This document shows, piece by piece, positions 37,795-47,802 of a stretch of DNA of 64,000 nt. The position numbers and the translations under genes were made by a program. Every line of letters starts with the position of its first letter. Position 1 is the stretch's first letter. The notes under the pieces were generated by a model. It saw nothing but the letters and a program-made list of their open reading frames with translations, was not told the DNA's origin and did not search any database. The DNA is from Capitulum mitella (Eukaryota; Arthropoda; Thecostraca; Pollicipedomorpha; Pollicipedidae): positions 19,654,733 through 19,718,732 of the forward strand of contig CP099839.1 of NCBI GenBank assembly GCA_030062745.1, in the 5' to 3' direction.

Positions 37795-40110
37795 ATCGGG
37801 CGCCGCCAGTCGGCCGCTGAAGCGCCGAGGGCGACAGCAGGTCATTTCGGCAGAGGGGGCATCGCGCTGGACCGCACGCAGGTTTCTGACAGGGAGGCTG
37901 CTCGCATCGTGACAGCAGCAGCCGTCAGTCTCGGACAGAACGGCCAGGACCTCGCCATCGACTGTCAGCCGATGCGCCGCTTGCCCAACAAGCACCGCGA
38001 GGAGACTGCCACTGCCATCAGACAGTTCTCTGTCCCAGACAGTCCGCTCGTTCTGCGCTGGGACGGGTAACTTATGTCGGACGTAATGGAAGGCCGTGTG
38101 GAACGGTTGCCGCTTCTCGTCTCCGGTGGAGTCATTAGGCTGCTCACCGTTCCCAAGCTCTGCGCTGCGACCCGACGAGCGATGGCAGAAGCCGTTGCCG
38201 AAACTCGAAGGCTGGGGCGTGGCAGACCGCGTCGTCCGCATGAGTTTTGAAACGATATCTTCCAACACTGGCGCACGCGCTGGTGCCTGCGTGCTCATTG
38301 AGTGGAGGCTGGACAGAGGCCTTCTCAGCCTCGCGTGCCGACACCATATCTTGGAACTCATCGTCAAAAAAGCGTTCTTCGGGTGCTTCGGTGCTTCCAC
38401 TGGGTCCGAAGTGTCACTGTTCAAGCGCTTTAACCCTATTCCCGGCAGGGGGAGGGGCTGAATCCGCCCCCCTCGGGTTTTCTGCTTGCCAATTCCAGAG
38501 TTTTTGACGCAGCTTCACAAAACTTGGTCACTTTTCCTAGCTTTTCTTTTTACGTGTTGTGACAAAATTTCGAAATTCTATTTTGCTCAATGGCGGAGCT
38601 AGACAACGTTTTCGGGAGGCACCTCAGGCCATTTTTGGCCCTGTTGAAGGTGACAGGAAAATGGCTGCCAAAAAATCGCGTTTTTAAGATAGAACTTAAA
38701 ACTTTATATGGATGTATAGCTCAATAGTTCGGCAGCGTGCAAATACAATTTTGTTTGTCTGAGGTCACTTTACAAGGCCAGGTCAAGGCCAAAAAGTCAA
38801 AATTTGGTTCTGTAGTAATAACTTTGGCATTATTTTTTGAAGTGCCAAACCCGGAGCGTGTTTGACGTAGATGGGTGCCCTCTACTCGTGTACCAAGTTT
38901 CAGGTCGATATCAGGTCGGGTCACGGAGCTATGACCTAAAATGTCAGTGCGCGTACCCTACATCACAATAGCCGTAAAATGGAATTTTTGAAATAGAGTG
39001 AATTCAAATGATTGAAAACGTTTACAGATACTATCAAATGCACGCGAGGTCATTCCAAGTGACTACAAGGTCACTGGAGGTCACTTAAGGTCAAAGGTCA
39101 CAAGTTGGTCTGGAGATGGTCATGGCAGTTCGCCCTTTTCCATGTCCCTGGCACTGCCTATGCTAACATTATGCAAACATTGTAATACGATTTGTACTTC
39201 TTTAGCATAACATGACTAGCAGAAGTCAAAAAAGTGTTTTTGCCTTTATTGCTCATTCATTTGTTAAAAAGCTAATCCTTCCATTTTTGAACCTCTGTAA
39301 ACGCCTATGAGTTTTCTCAAAATTTCAAATGTGTGTACCGATTTTGAAAGTCCCATCCATCATCCCTCGATTCATGCCGATTTTATGCAAATCAGTTCAT
39401 AAACAGCGGAGTTATAAGAAATCTAAAAGTACCTCTCATTTAAAATTTTTTCCCCCTGTATCCACCCCTTTCAAAATTTTGAAAACTTCTCTTTTCAAAG
39501 TGTAGTTTACGTCATGGCCAATCGACTGCCGTTTGTTGCAATGAAATTGGATGCGTAGTTCTCGAGATCTCGGGGGCCGAATCCGCCCCCCCCCCTGCCG
39601 GAAATCGGCCATACCGTCTAGCCCTCCTGGAATAGGGTTAAGAAGAGGTGGAACTTTGCCGACACGCAGGGCTTGCTGATCATCGACAAAGAGGAAGCCA
39701 CAGCGACCCTCATCGATGACCAAGACAGCCACATCGCTTGTTCAACGCTCACCTCTCGCAAAAGCAACCATGGAATGACTATCGCGAACTTCTGGAGCTG
39801 TCCGTCATCGTCCTCGGCGGTGTTCCCGCACACGGCATCAGGTCCAGGCATCCTGGTGTCCTCAGCCCAGCGTGCTGGATGGCTAAGATGATTTGCGCCC
39901 TCGAGGTCTTCCTATTCTGCGAGCAGTTTGCCCTCACTAAGTCCGAGCGTGTGGGCTTAAAGAGCTGCGAACTTCGCTCTCGTCCTGTCCGCCCCGGCCT
40001 GGCTCACCGCTCCAAACCGGGCCGCGACGCCGGCGAACGATCTCTCTCTCCTTCAGACTATCGCCGGCTACAAAGACAACATCGCCTCCACCCTGGCAGT
40101 GACGGGTTAA
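37795..40110 (+). pseudogene. Decayed repeated-family gene (SNTG / ACRHHILE / YRELLEL type), split by a TTAA element
   Basis: Blocks in order on the plus strand: LDRTQVSDREAARIVTAAAV (about 37.87 kb); MRRLPNKHREETATAIRQFS then VPDSPLVLRWDG followed by a stop (38.05 kb); GRVERLPLLVSGGV and LLTVPKLC (38.1-38.16 kb); after a frame change MSFETISSNTG and GACVLIEWRLDRGLLSLACR then HHILELIV (38.24-38.37 kb); TGSEVSLFKRF (38.4-38.43 kb). The TTAA element follows, then KKRWNFADTQGLLIID (39.64 kb) and, after another frame change, PWNDYRELLELSVIVLGGVP plus WMAKMICALEVFLFCEQFAL (39.78-39.95 kb). I recall this order of motifs from unnamed, highly repeated gene families in arthropods and cnidarians, probably transposon-derived. 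Stops and frameshifts outside the inserted element show it was already decaying or has decayed since. Confidence 0.65.
38433..39637 (-). mobile_element. TTAA element family 2, copy B (1205 bp, inverted)
   Basis: TTAA lies at 38429-38432 and 39638-39641. It begins CCCTATTCCCGGCAGGG and ends with the complement of CCCTATTCCAGGAGGGC. It is the reverse complement of the element at 33516-34707 throughout. Subterminal hairpins include CTCGGGGGCCGAATCCGCC and GGCTGAATCCGCCCCCC. It sits inside a coding region: removing it with one TTAA puts the codons for KRF and KKRWNF in one frame. Confidence 0.9.
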
Positions 40111-41439
40111 AATACATTCGCTTTTTTGGAATACGAATTGCACTGAGGGTGCCAACGTCCCCATGTAAAACTCAGTGGGTTTATCACTGATGACGGCAGG
40201 TAAAATATTCACTTCAAAACAAATGCTTGTCGTAGGATATGAAATGCAACTTAAATTGTTTCTAGACATGCGTGTGTGTTTAAAAAAAAAACGAAACAAT
40301 GTTTTCCCAACAAATTCGAATTTACCTGAAGGTCCGAGGCTGTCCATTTTATTACGAATGAAAATGGTCATAAAGAACCATTTGTATGACAATGCATCCA
40401 TTGGATGATCAAATCTCAAATTAACATGGCTTCGTTGTTTACTTCCACCACAAAGAAAAATCTCTGCCAGTAACAAAGCCTGATGTTCCCGTTTGGCAAC
40501 AATGGCGCAAAAAAGTGTTCAGATCCTACATATGCACACAACAAATAGACAACTAATGACTGTTTTTAGTCTTTTTCAATGGTAACCTTTTCCGTCTTTG
40601 ATGTGACGGCACTGACCAATGTTTTGCCAAACCCCGTCCCACGCATCCCAAAGCTGCATAATTTGTGGACGACTCCTATAGGTATCTTTGCGCAGCTGGG
40701 CATTTGTTACGTTTTCAGGACCCATTCGTACTTATTGCATACCTATCTTTCCAAGCGTTCCATCGAAATAATCACCGCATGCCACAGGCGCAGTAATGGG
40801 GGAGGACCAGGGGCCCACGCTCCCCCCCCTCATCCGTTTCGAAAATTTAGCATTGGCCCTATAGGCGTCGACTGTAAACAAAGCATCCAAAAACATCCCT
40901 GTCCCCCACTCTGCACGTTTTTGGAGGCTCCTACGTTCCTGTTGCATAAGACGCCATACGAAACTGAAGAAGTGACGGAGGACTGAACAGCAGAAAAACA
41001 CTAACGGTAGCGTCACTTAGCGGACGGCACGAGAAACATCGGTTTTTGGCCGCGGCGCTGTGTGGCTCTGCTGTAGCCAGAGAACGCCAACTTTCCGGCC
41101 GCCACCTGTGATCAGAAGCGTAGAAACATGCAAAACAGCGGAGGACAGGGGAGGACGTTTTCCCCACAGGGCCAATGCTCCATTTCCAAGGAAACCGGGG
41201 CCATGGCCCCCGCCTCTCCCCATGCCTACGCCTATGCTTGTGATTTCCGCTAGGGGGCCCCGAGAAAAGGATGAAACTTCCTATCGACTAGTTGGGCAAA
41301 TGATTCTCCACAGGTGCATAAATAACAAATCAAATGCCTATTTTACTGACTCTTTCACTGTTAAATTAAATAGTCATGAGACAAAGATCTTTTAATATGT
41401 ATCTATACTATCTCCACTATGAAAATAAAGAGCTTTCTT
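40111..41439. other. Unassigned stretch
   Basis: No recognisable gene. Frames around 40579-40986 and 41017-41223 overlap on both strands and lack known motifs. Confidence 0.35.
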
Positions 41440-41490
41440 TATACCGGGAAGGGCCTGGGTTTACACGCAAAAAACTTAAATATCAACAAA

Positions 41491-41522
41491 GACTCAATGT
41501 TTCAGCCACAGGCCATCTTCAG
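41491..41522 (-). ncRNA. Hammerhead-like ribozyme motif, minus strand
   Basis: This is the mirror arm: CTGAAGA (core position 7 is free in hammerheads), stem II GGCC-TGT-GGCT, GAAAC, ATTGA, GTC. Compared with the plus-strand arm, stem II has C in place of U in one strand, changing a G-U pair to G-C and keeping pairing. Stem I is again weak. Confidence 0.4.
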
Positions 41523-41527
41523 GACTG

Positions 41528-41559
41528 CTGATGACGGTCTATGGCTGAAACATTGAGTC
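41528..41559 (+). ncRNA. Hammerhead-like ribozyme motif, plus strand
   Basis: The order is CTGATGA (41528-41534), one base, stem II GGTC-TAT-GGCT, GAAAC (41547-41551), a two-base-pair stem III (AC with GT) closing ATTGA, and the cleavage-type triplet GTC (41557-41559). The core fits CUGANGA...GAAA...GUH. Stem I is weak, with only a G-U pair next to the core, so self-cleavage is uncertain. Confidence 0.4.
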
Positions 41560-41570
41560 TTTGTTATTAT

Positions 41571-41632
<62 letters not shown>

Positions 41633-41674
41633 CATGTAAATCCAAGTCTCTCCCGGTATAGAGGAGCCATGTTA

Positions 41675-43139
41675 ATTATGCCTTCTCAGGCATGATTATG
41701 TTTTCACAATTTCCCAGACGTAAAGCCCGTGAACCTGTATGGATCATTTTTTCTTTATTTGTATCTCATTGCTTTAAAGTATTCATTTAAAACTGTTTTT
41801 TTTTGTTTGGGTCCTTCTTTCTTTACTGCACGAGGTTCTTCCAAATGCAATTTGCATTTTTACAAGCGAAGATAGGTCTACAAAACGCAGGTGTCCGTCC
41901 GCTGCGATCTAACTTGCTAACAATACGCGCCGCCGTCCGCTCGCTTCGCAATCAACACTCGCCTGTCCTGACCAGCTCCGTACGCAATGCGTGTACTGAC
42001 CATTGAGGCGCCGTCTGCTCGCCTCATGCGATCGGGAATCCCGACTACAACCAAGCTCACCTGACCTGTCCGCCCCGGCCCTGGATAGAAAACGCCGATC
42101 CACAATTACATGAATAGGTGCAGAGACCTCTTGCACCAAAAAACGTCATTTCCGTACTTTTATCAGAATCTTTGCCACCAGCTATTCACCAGCGTCGTAA
42201 ATTTTTGCACACTTCGGAAAAAGTACGCCATGGAACTACGTCCTTTTCCTTGAATTCTCTTTCACCACGGCAGAAACGCGACAGTTTAAGGCGCAGTTGC
42301 CGCGTAATGTTTGCATTCGTGACGTCAAATTTAAAGGACGTTTAAGGTCGCGGCCGGCCCGATCGCCATGCGAACGGTAGCTGGGCGCTGCCGGGGCGGG
42401 AGGGGCAAGACGTCAGCGGCAAAGATCGCTCTGATTGGTTCATGCTGCTTTGCAACCAGAGACGGGAATCGTCAACCGCCGCCCCCTTCATGATGGCGGT
42501 GCTCTCAAATGATTAGAATGAGGAAAAAACCAAATCAGATCAACCAAGCTTGGAAAAGCGTGCATCAAAACCATGAAATTTATCTTGTTATAGAAGATCA
42601 TTCCATAACAGTCTTAATACAGCAAAAAATGGTCTCTAGCGGCTCTCGGGACCTGGGCATGATTATGCAAACAGACAGCCTTTTTCATGCCGGTAGAAAC
42701 TTGGGTTTACATTTACAACATACGTATTGGTACGAGCATATCATTGGTATGAGCCTCCCCTTTTGTTTCCAATGCATCCACAGACAATATTAGACCAACG
42801 TCTCCGGGGTGTTTCAGAAGTTCTTTCTCATCCTCCGCCTGTATCTTTGGTCCTATAGCTTCAGCACTTTCTACATTCAAACAACGGAAATAACCAAAAG
42901 TCATATGCATTTTGCAATTTATCGCTTGACGCGTGCGAGGTTGTAAAAAAATTGACTGACCAGGTTTTATTGGGCCAGAGAATTCAGACATCGCCAAGCA
43001 GCAAAGATGGGTGTTACTAAAAAGGCTCTCTCCCAAGAAACTGTTCTTGTAGTGGCCATGGGGTCCAGGCTGCCGCCAGCCAAGCAGATGTGGCCAATGC
43101 ACAGGGCCTGTCACGCCGTGCGATGAATACATGGTGAAG
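41675..43139. other. Unassigned stretch with a small CpG-rich promoter-like block
   Basis: At 42340-42500 a GC-rich block carries an ATTGG (CCAAT) box (about 42433), a GACGTCAG half-CRE (about 42409) and GATGGCGG (about 42491). It may be a promoter, but no exon could be tied to it. The rest shows no recognisable gene. Confidence 0.3.
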
Positions 43140-44062
43140 AGGATTTTCAGAGGACGAAGCTTTCAATGACTAGCAGCGTTCAGGCAGACCCTCGCAGTTC
43201 AGCCGGACGGTGAAAGTTGTCTGTGCTAGTCGCGCTGAAGAGTGACCAAAGCGTGCGAAAATGACCTGTCAAATCCAGACGTAAGGGCTGCGAGGTGTCC
43301 GGCACGACTGTTTACCGATACATGAAGTGCTCTTCAGGACTCACCGCACACAAGAGGGTCAAACAGCCAAAACTCAGCGAAAAACAGCAGCAGACGAGGG
43401 TGGAGCTGGGCAAAAAACTCATCACCTAGAGCAAGGATGAATTCAAGATAACGATTTCGACTGACGGGTTTGTTTTCGAGATCACACAATCATCAAAGTC
43501 CCCCCCCCAAAAAAAAAAACGACCACGTATGCGCTAAAGACAGGGCGGAAGTGCCGCGTTGCCACCTTCAGAAGTGGTCCGAGAAGGTGATAGTCTGGGG
43601 GAGAATGAGTGCTCTGGACATCATAGAACTGCATGTGGTGCCGCAAAAACAGACGGTCATTACAGACTACTATATCAAGGAGATTCTAGAAAAGTCTCTC
43701 ACTAAAGCCGTAAGGCGAATGGCGAGCGCCGCCCTTGCAAGTCAGAGGAGCATGGTGCGCGACATGTCGGCCGCCATCTCCATGCGAGACGACGCGGTCG
43801 GTTACATGGTGCAGGGAGCCGAGAGTGGTATCACGTGCACCATCCAGAGTTCAGGGACAAGAAAACATGGCCAGGGAGTCCCCTCACGCGAACGCCATCG
43901 AAAATGTGTGGAGTATCCTGAAGGCGCGACTCAGCGAGATGGACCTCCCGAGAACATCGCGGAGCTGGAGACAGTGCTGCAGTGAGAGTGGGCGAACATC
44001 TCGCCCTTCATCCTCCGCAAGCTGGCGGGTGGGATGCCAGAGAGGATCGCCAGTGTCTGAAA
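43140..44062 (+). pseudogene. Tc1/mariner-type transposase pseudogene
   Basis: Plus-strand translation in changing frames gives KMTCQIQT, SGTTVYRYMKCSSGLTAHKR, QPKLSEKQQQTRVELGKKLI (helix-turn-helix and linker), STDGFVFEI (around the first catalytic Asp), KWSEKVIVWGRMSALDIIEL, TDYYIKEILEKSL, then a damaged middle and AIENVWSILKARLSEMDLPR (the NPIENxW-like region of Tc1 transposases), ending near KLAGGMPERIASV and a stop at about 44060. A stop in frame (LITxSK), a C/A homopolymer run at 43501-43519 and frameshifts show it is dead. Terminal repeats were not identified. Confidence 0.75.
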
Positions 44063-44438
44063 TTTAAGGGATATGTTCATAAAAAGGCACGTGAATGAAA
44101 AATGTCGCCTGAATATGATGAGTCTTACAGATGGTGGAAAGGCGAGGAAGAACTTTTAGAAAACCCCGTATATTTCACTCGGTATTCAGTTTTGCTCGTG
44201 CTCCTTGGAACAAGTTCGGCAGCAGGCATCGGCAGCAAAATGTGATTTTTGTGAGAACAAGTTTACGGCTGTGCTAATTATAACGTGTTAAAACATCCGA
44301 ATGCTCGTAAAGACTACTCAAATTTAGTGAGCCGACGGTAGTACCTTGACACTTCCGGTGCCGCAATTTACGGCTTCGGTTACAGATCGACACATTACCG
44401 CTGTATTACTTCCGTGGTATCACTAATCACTACCGGCC

Positions 44439-45130
44439 CCCCCCCCCCCGCCAGTTTTGCTCGTCATTTCCAGGATTTTTGAAGCGTTTCCAGGCGGCGA
44501 GACCAGAGGTTGGGCCGTGAGGTCAAAGCCCAAGGTCACAAACGAGGTCGAAGAACGGTGTATCGCAGAACAATGTACCGCAACAGAGCCAGGCTATGGG
44601 ACAAAATGCCGCAAACGGAGTGTCATATCTATTGTAACACACACGAGCGGGCTCCATTCACGAGTGCATTCAGCCCCCACGAACCGTCCCAGGTCGGCTA
44701 TGGCCGCGGGCGTGGCCCAGCCGACCTGGGACGGTTCGTGGCGGCTGAATTCACTCGTGAATGGAGCTCGCTCGTGTGTGTTACAATAGATATGACACTC
44801 CGTTTGCGGCATTTTGTCCCATAGCCTGGCTCTGTTGCGGTACACTGTTCAGTCCCAGTGCATTATCTAAGGTCTAATCCGTTCCCGGGTGGCGCGACCA
44901 AGACGTGACCCGTGAGGGCAAGGGTCAAGGCCGCAGACAAGGTCAAAAGACGGGGTATCGCAGCAGAGTCAGGCCCAGACAAGGTCAAAAGACGGGGTAT
45001 CGCAGCAGAGTCAGGCCATAGGACAAAATGACACAAATAGGGTGTCGTATCAAAGGTCTAGTCCGTTCCCAGGTGCCGCGACCAAAGCTTTGCCCGTGAG
45101 GTCAAAGGTCAAGGTCACGGACGAAGTCAG
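44439..45130. repeat. AGGTCA-rich repeat block with long palindrome and partial tandem units
   Basis: A repeat with the order GTGAGGTCAAAGG, CGGGGTATCGCAGCAGAG, CAGGC, GACAAAATG, GTGTCATATC, TCTAGTCCGTTCCCAGGTG appears in several full or partial copies, including a direct duplication at 44970-45020. It recurs inverted at about 46815-47015. The first copy is part of a near-perfect palindrome. Confidence 0.6.
44575..44843. repeat. Long palindrome, arms about 126 nt
   Basis: The left arm from GTACCGCAACAGAGCCAGGC to CCAGGTCGGCTA pairs with the right arm from AGCCGACCTGG to GCCTGGCTCTGTTGCGGTAC. I count three mismatches per arm. The loop is about 17 nt (GGCCGCGGGCGTGGCCC). The arms include the same tract seen once in the neighbouring repeats, so it probably arose by inverted duplication. 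Confidence 0.85.
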
Positions 45131-46069
45131 CGGGTGAATGGGGGTTGTGTGACTGAGAGAGCGAGCAGAAGAGCGGACGGCCTTGAGATGGGCTGTTGCT
45201 CGTCTGCCGGCGCCGGCGCGGTGAGGTGGCTGCCAGTCATCCGATGTTTCTGGCCAGCTCGGCTGACTCGACGCACGCGTACATATGGGTCGGCTACACC
45301 ACGGGTGTAATCTCTGCGGGGACTGCGGGGGGACATTTCACGCGCAACTTTCCAGAAGTGGTGATTTGTTCTCCCTAATATTTAAGGTATCAAATAGGTA
45401 TTTTCCATTCGCGACACAATTTCGTGAACTCTGAAATCTAACAAAAGAAATATCAGTCGTAGTTTAGTAAGTGACGCCCGAAAAAAAGGTAATTTTTACC
45501 CACTACCCTACCTGTTCTTGGTGGTTTGCAGTCAGCTTATCCCCCCCCCCGTGTCTGAACTCTGGCTACATCCATGAGCTACAAGACGCGGCGCCTTACG
45601 GAGTCTTCCCTTCCTCTCACAGCGTGGTAGCTGTGAGAGGAAGGGAAGGAATGCCTCACCACCCACCCCTGCTAGCGACAGCGTGACACCACCTAAATGT
45701 AAAATCTGCACACGCCAGTTGTTTGTTTTGGTCGACCCAAATCGCCAACGCCGCTCCGACTTCTCAGTACTTCTCACCTCTTAACCCCGACTAGATACTT
45801 CCAACAGTGTTTCCCTCACGTTCCCCGACACATGCACCCATCGGCACGCAAACATGGCGTGGCACGCAAGGCATTCACCCTGTAACCACCGGATGCGGCT
45901 GCAGTAAAGGCGCGATCATGGTCGGCAAAATACACGTGCGGCGATCAGTCCCGGCTAGCGACAACACCAACAAAACAAAGCAGACCGGTAAGTAGCACTT
46001 CCCAGGGCCGCTAAAAATACATCTCAGCTCCTTAAGTTTCCATTTAACTTGGCTGCCTTAACTTAAGGC
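45131..46069. other. Unassigned stretch with a short perfect hairpin
   Basis: A hairpin with arms CTTCCCTTCCTCTCACAG and CTGTGAGAGGAAGGGAAG lies at about 45603-45650 with a short loop. No recognisable gene. Confidence 0.4.
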
Positions 46070-46073
46070 TTAA

Positions 46074-46820
46074 CCCGAGCGTTGCCCCGCATGTGACCTC
46101 GTCTATGGGTTTGACCTTAAGCCCTGCCCTCGCCAGTGTAGGGGGATGGATGCAACCCCCGCAGGTTTCTCTGGGACTGCAAAAAACGGCGCGCCTTGGC
46201 GCGACCAAAGTTAAAATATCTTATTGGGCCTTCATTGCAGACTTTTCGTGAAAAAGCATGGGGCATGTCAGTTTACTTACCTATGATTCCATTCCTCAGT
46301 CTCTGAAAGGCCGATGCCAAAATGTCGGGAAATCTCAAACTTAAGACAGCGAATGGCACTCTTGAGGCTGCTTGGAGTCAGACTAGATGTAAACTGAAAA
46401 AAATCCTAGGTTTCTTTAATTTTGAGACCGTTGCGAGGTCAACCGAGGTCACTGACTTCAGATGACCTTCTTGACCTCGAGACGTCTCTGGGGTGATTCA
46501 AAGCTCGGATTTCGAATTTGGCATCCATTTTGCACCATTCCAACTCATTCACTTTGATTCGGTAGCCGCAAGAGGCTTGACCTGAGGTGGCCTGTGTAAC
46601 TGACGGGAAACAGCAATAATGGGTGTCAATGGATTCGCAAGGTTCACGGAATCCTATGATTATTGTCCAGTGTATCTCACTGAAAAACTGTGTTCTGTAG
46701 CCTTTCCAACAAAAAGGTTGGCGATTCCCACGAATTTCGGATCATTAACCTGACCTCAGAGGTCGGGTTTCATGTAAAACATTAAATTTACTTTTGACAT
46801 GCTATATGCTTGCTTTTATT
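46074..46820 (+). mobile_element. TTAA-type element, 5' part only (fourth, related to family 1)
   Basis: The stretch starts at TTAA (46070-46073) with CCCGAGCGTTGCCCCGC. It has a subterminal hairpin (GGGGG, ATGGATGCAA, CCCCC at about 46140-46164), then TTTCTCTGGGACTGC, similar to family 1 TTTTTCTGGGATTGC. It carries many AGGTCA-type motifs (46438-46480, 46578, 46748-46765). The right end is replaced near 46820 by the inverted AGGTCA-rich repeat. Confidence 0.5.
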
Positions 46821-47015
46821 TCACTGCTCCGGCCCAGTTAGGGGCCAAACGCCAGCGGGGCGTACCACCCAACCCCTCCTGCGCCGTCGAGTCCACTGCT
46901 CGCGTCACCTGGGAACGGACTAGACCTTGGATATGACACCCCATGTGCGGTATTTTGCCCCGTAGCCTGGCTCTGCCTCGGTACCCCGTTGCTTGACCTC
47001 TCAAGGTCAAACAGT
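46815..47015 (-). repeat. Inverted copy of the 44.5-45.1-kb repeat
   Basis: On the minus strand it reads GGGGTACCGAGGCAGAGCCA, CAAAATACCGCAC, GGGGTGTCATATCC, TCTAGTCCGTTCCCAGGTGA. These are the same landmarks, in the same order, as at 44.9-45.1 kb. Confidence 0.6.
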
Positions 47016-47029
47016 GGGTGGTTAAGGAA

Positions 47030-47802
47030 AACCGGCTGTAGATCTGTGAATAACGCCTCGAGTTTGACCCAGCATAAAGCTGTTTTTGAAAGCTCGACTC
47101 GACGATGAATTCGAATACGAATACGACGCTAAGTTAATGGACGTAGGTCGTATCACCTCCGACATCCTCTGGGTGATCCGGTTGTACCGTCTTAGGTGCC
47201 GTCCATGTATTACGTAATGCGTTTTCTCTCAGTCTCCCTTGAACCTGTATCGTTTTCACGTCCCAGGTCAGCTCCAGAGTTCAGCGTTCGATAACTGCTA
47301 GCGACGTTTGGCTTATAGACGACACATTCATGCGTGGCAAATCAGCTATAACAATGCACAACGTACTGCGCCGCTTCCATGGAAACAAGGCCGGGTGACT
47401 GCGTTCGCCCATCGACTCGCCGCAACAAGGGGTCGATGTTTCGAGTCGGATCTCTCTGCTTTCATGACACGAAACATCTGACGTCGTGATCACGTTTCGC
47501 ACCGCAATACAGTTTCACTCACTTTGTGCAAACATCAAACAGCTACTGCAGCATTATAGCAATGTATTCAGATGATGCAAACGTCAAACAGTGACAATAC
47601 TTGCATCAACATCGTAACGGCTTTTACATTAACACACCGACTGGAGCGGAGTCCAACAGTCAAAGAGGCGAAACCCGTGCAAGTCCACAGTTCAGTTACC
47701 GCGAAACGTCAGCCAGTGGTGCGAGATAAATAATTATTACCAGGTGCAGCCTTCCACCAGTGCTGCCGGTACACCAGTAACATCCTCCAGTGATCCGCGG
47801 GA
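47030..47802. other. Downstream flank of the SOUL gene
   Basis: No gene is recognisable. It includes the 3' UTR of the gene that ends at 47803. I see no clear AATAAA signal close to the stop. Confidence 0.35.

Larger units (their letters stand above)
41440..41674. mobile_element. Penelope-like terminal fragment with hammerhead-like motifs and (TA)n
   Basis: The unit is bounded by an inverted repeat of about 30 bp: TACCGGGAAGGGCCTGGGTT on the left, and TACCGGGAGAGACTTGGATT when the right end is read on the minus strand. Inside is a second inverted pair, each arm reading CTGA(A/T)GA, a short stem-loop, GAAAC, ATTGA, GTC. A (TA)n tract spans 41574-41630. Tiny hammerhead-like motifs of this form are known in the terminal repeats of Penelope-like elements. 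No reverse transcriptase is present here. Confidence 0.5.

Noticed and set aside
37453-38424. 323-codon minus-strand open frame
   Set aside because: It is the antisense shadow of the plus-strand relic at 37.8-38.4 kb, which shows recognisable conserved blocks.
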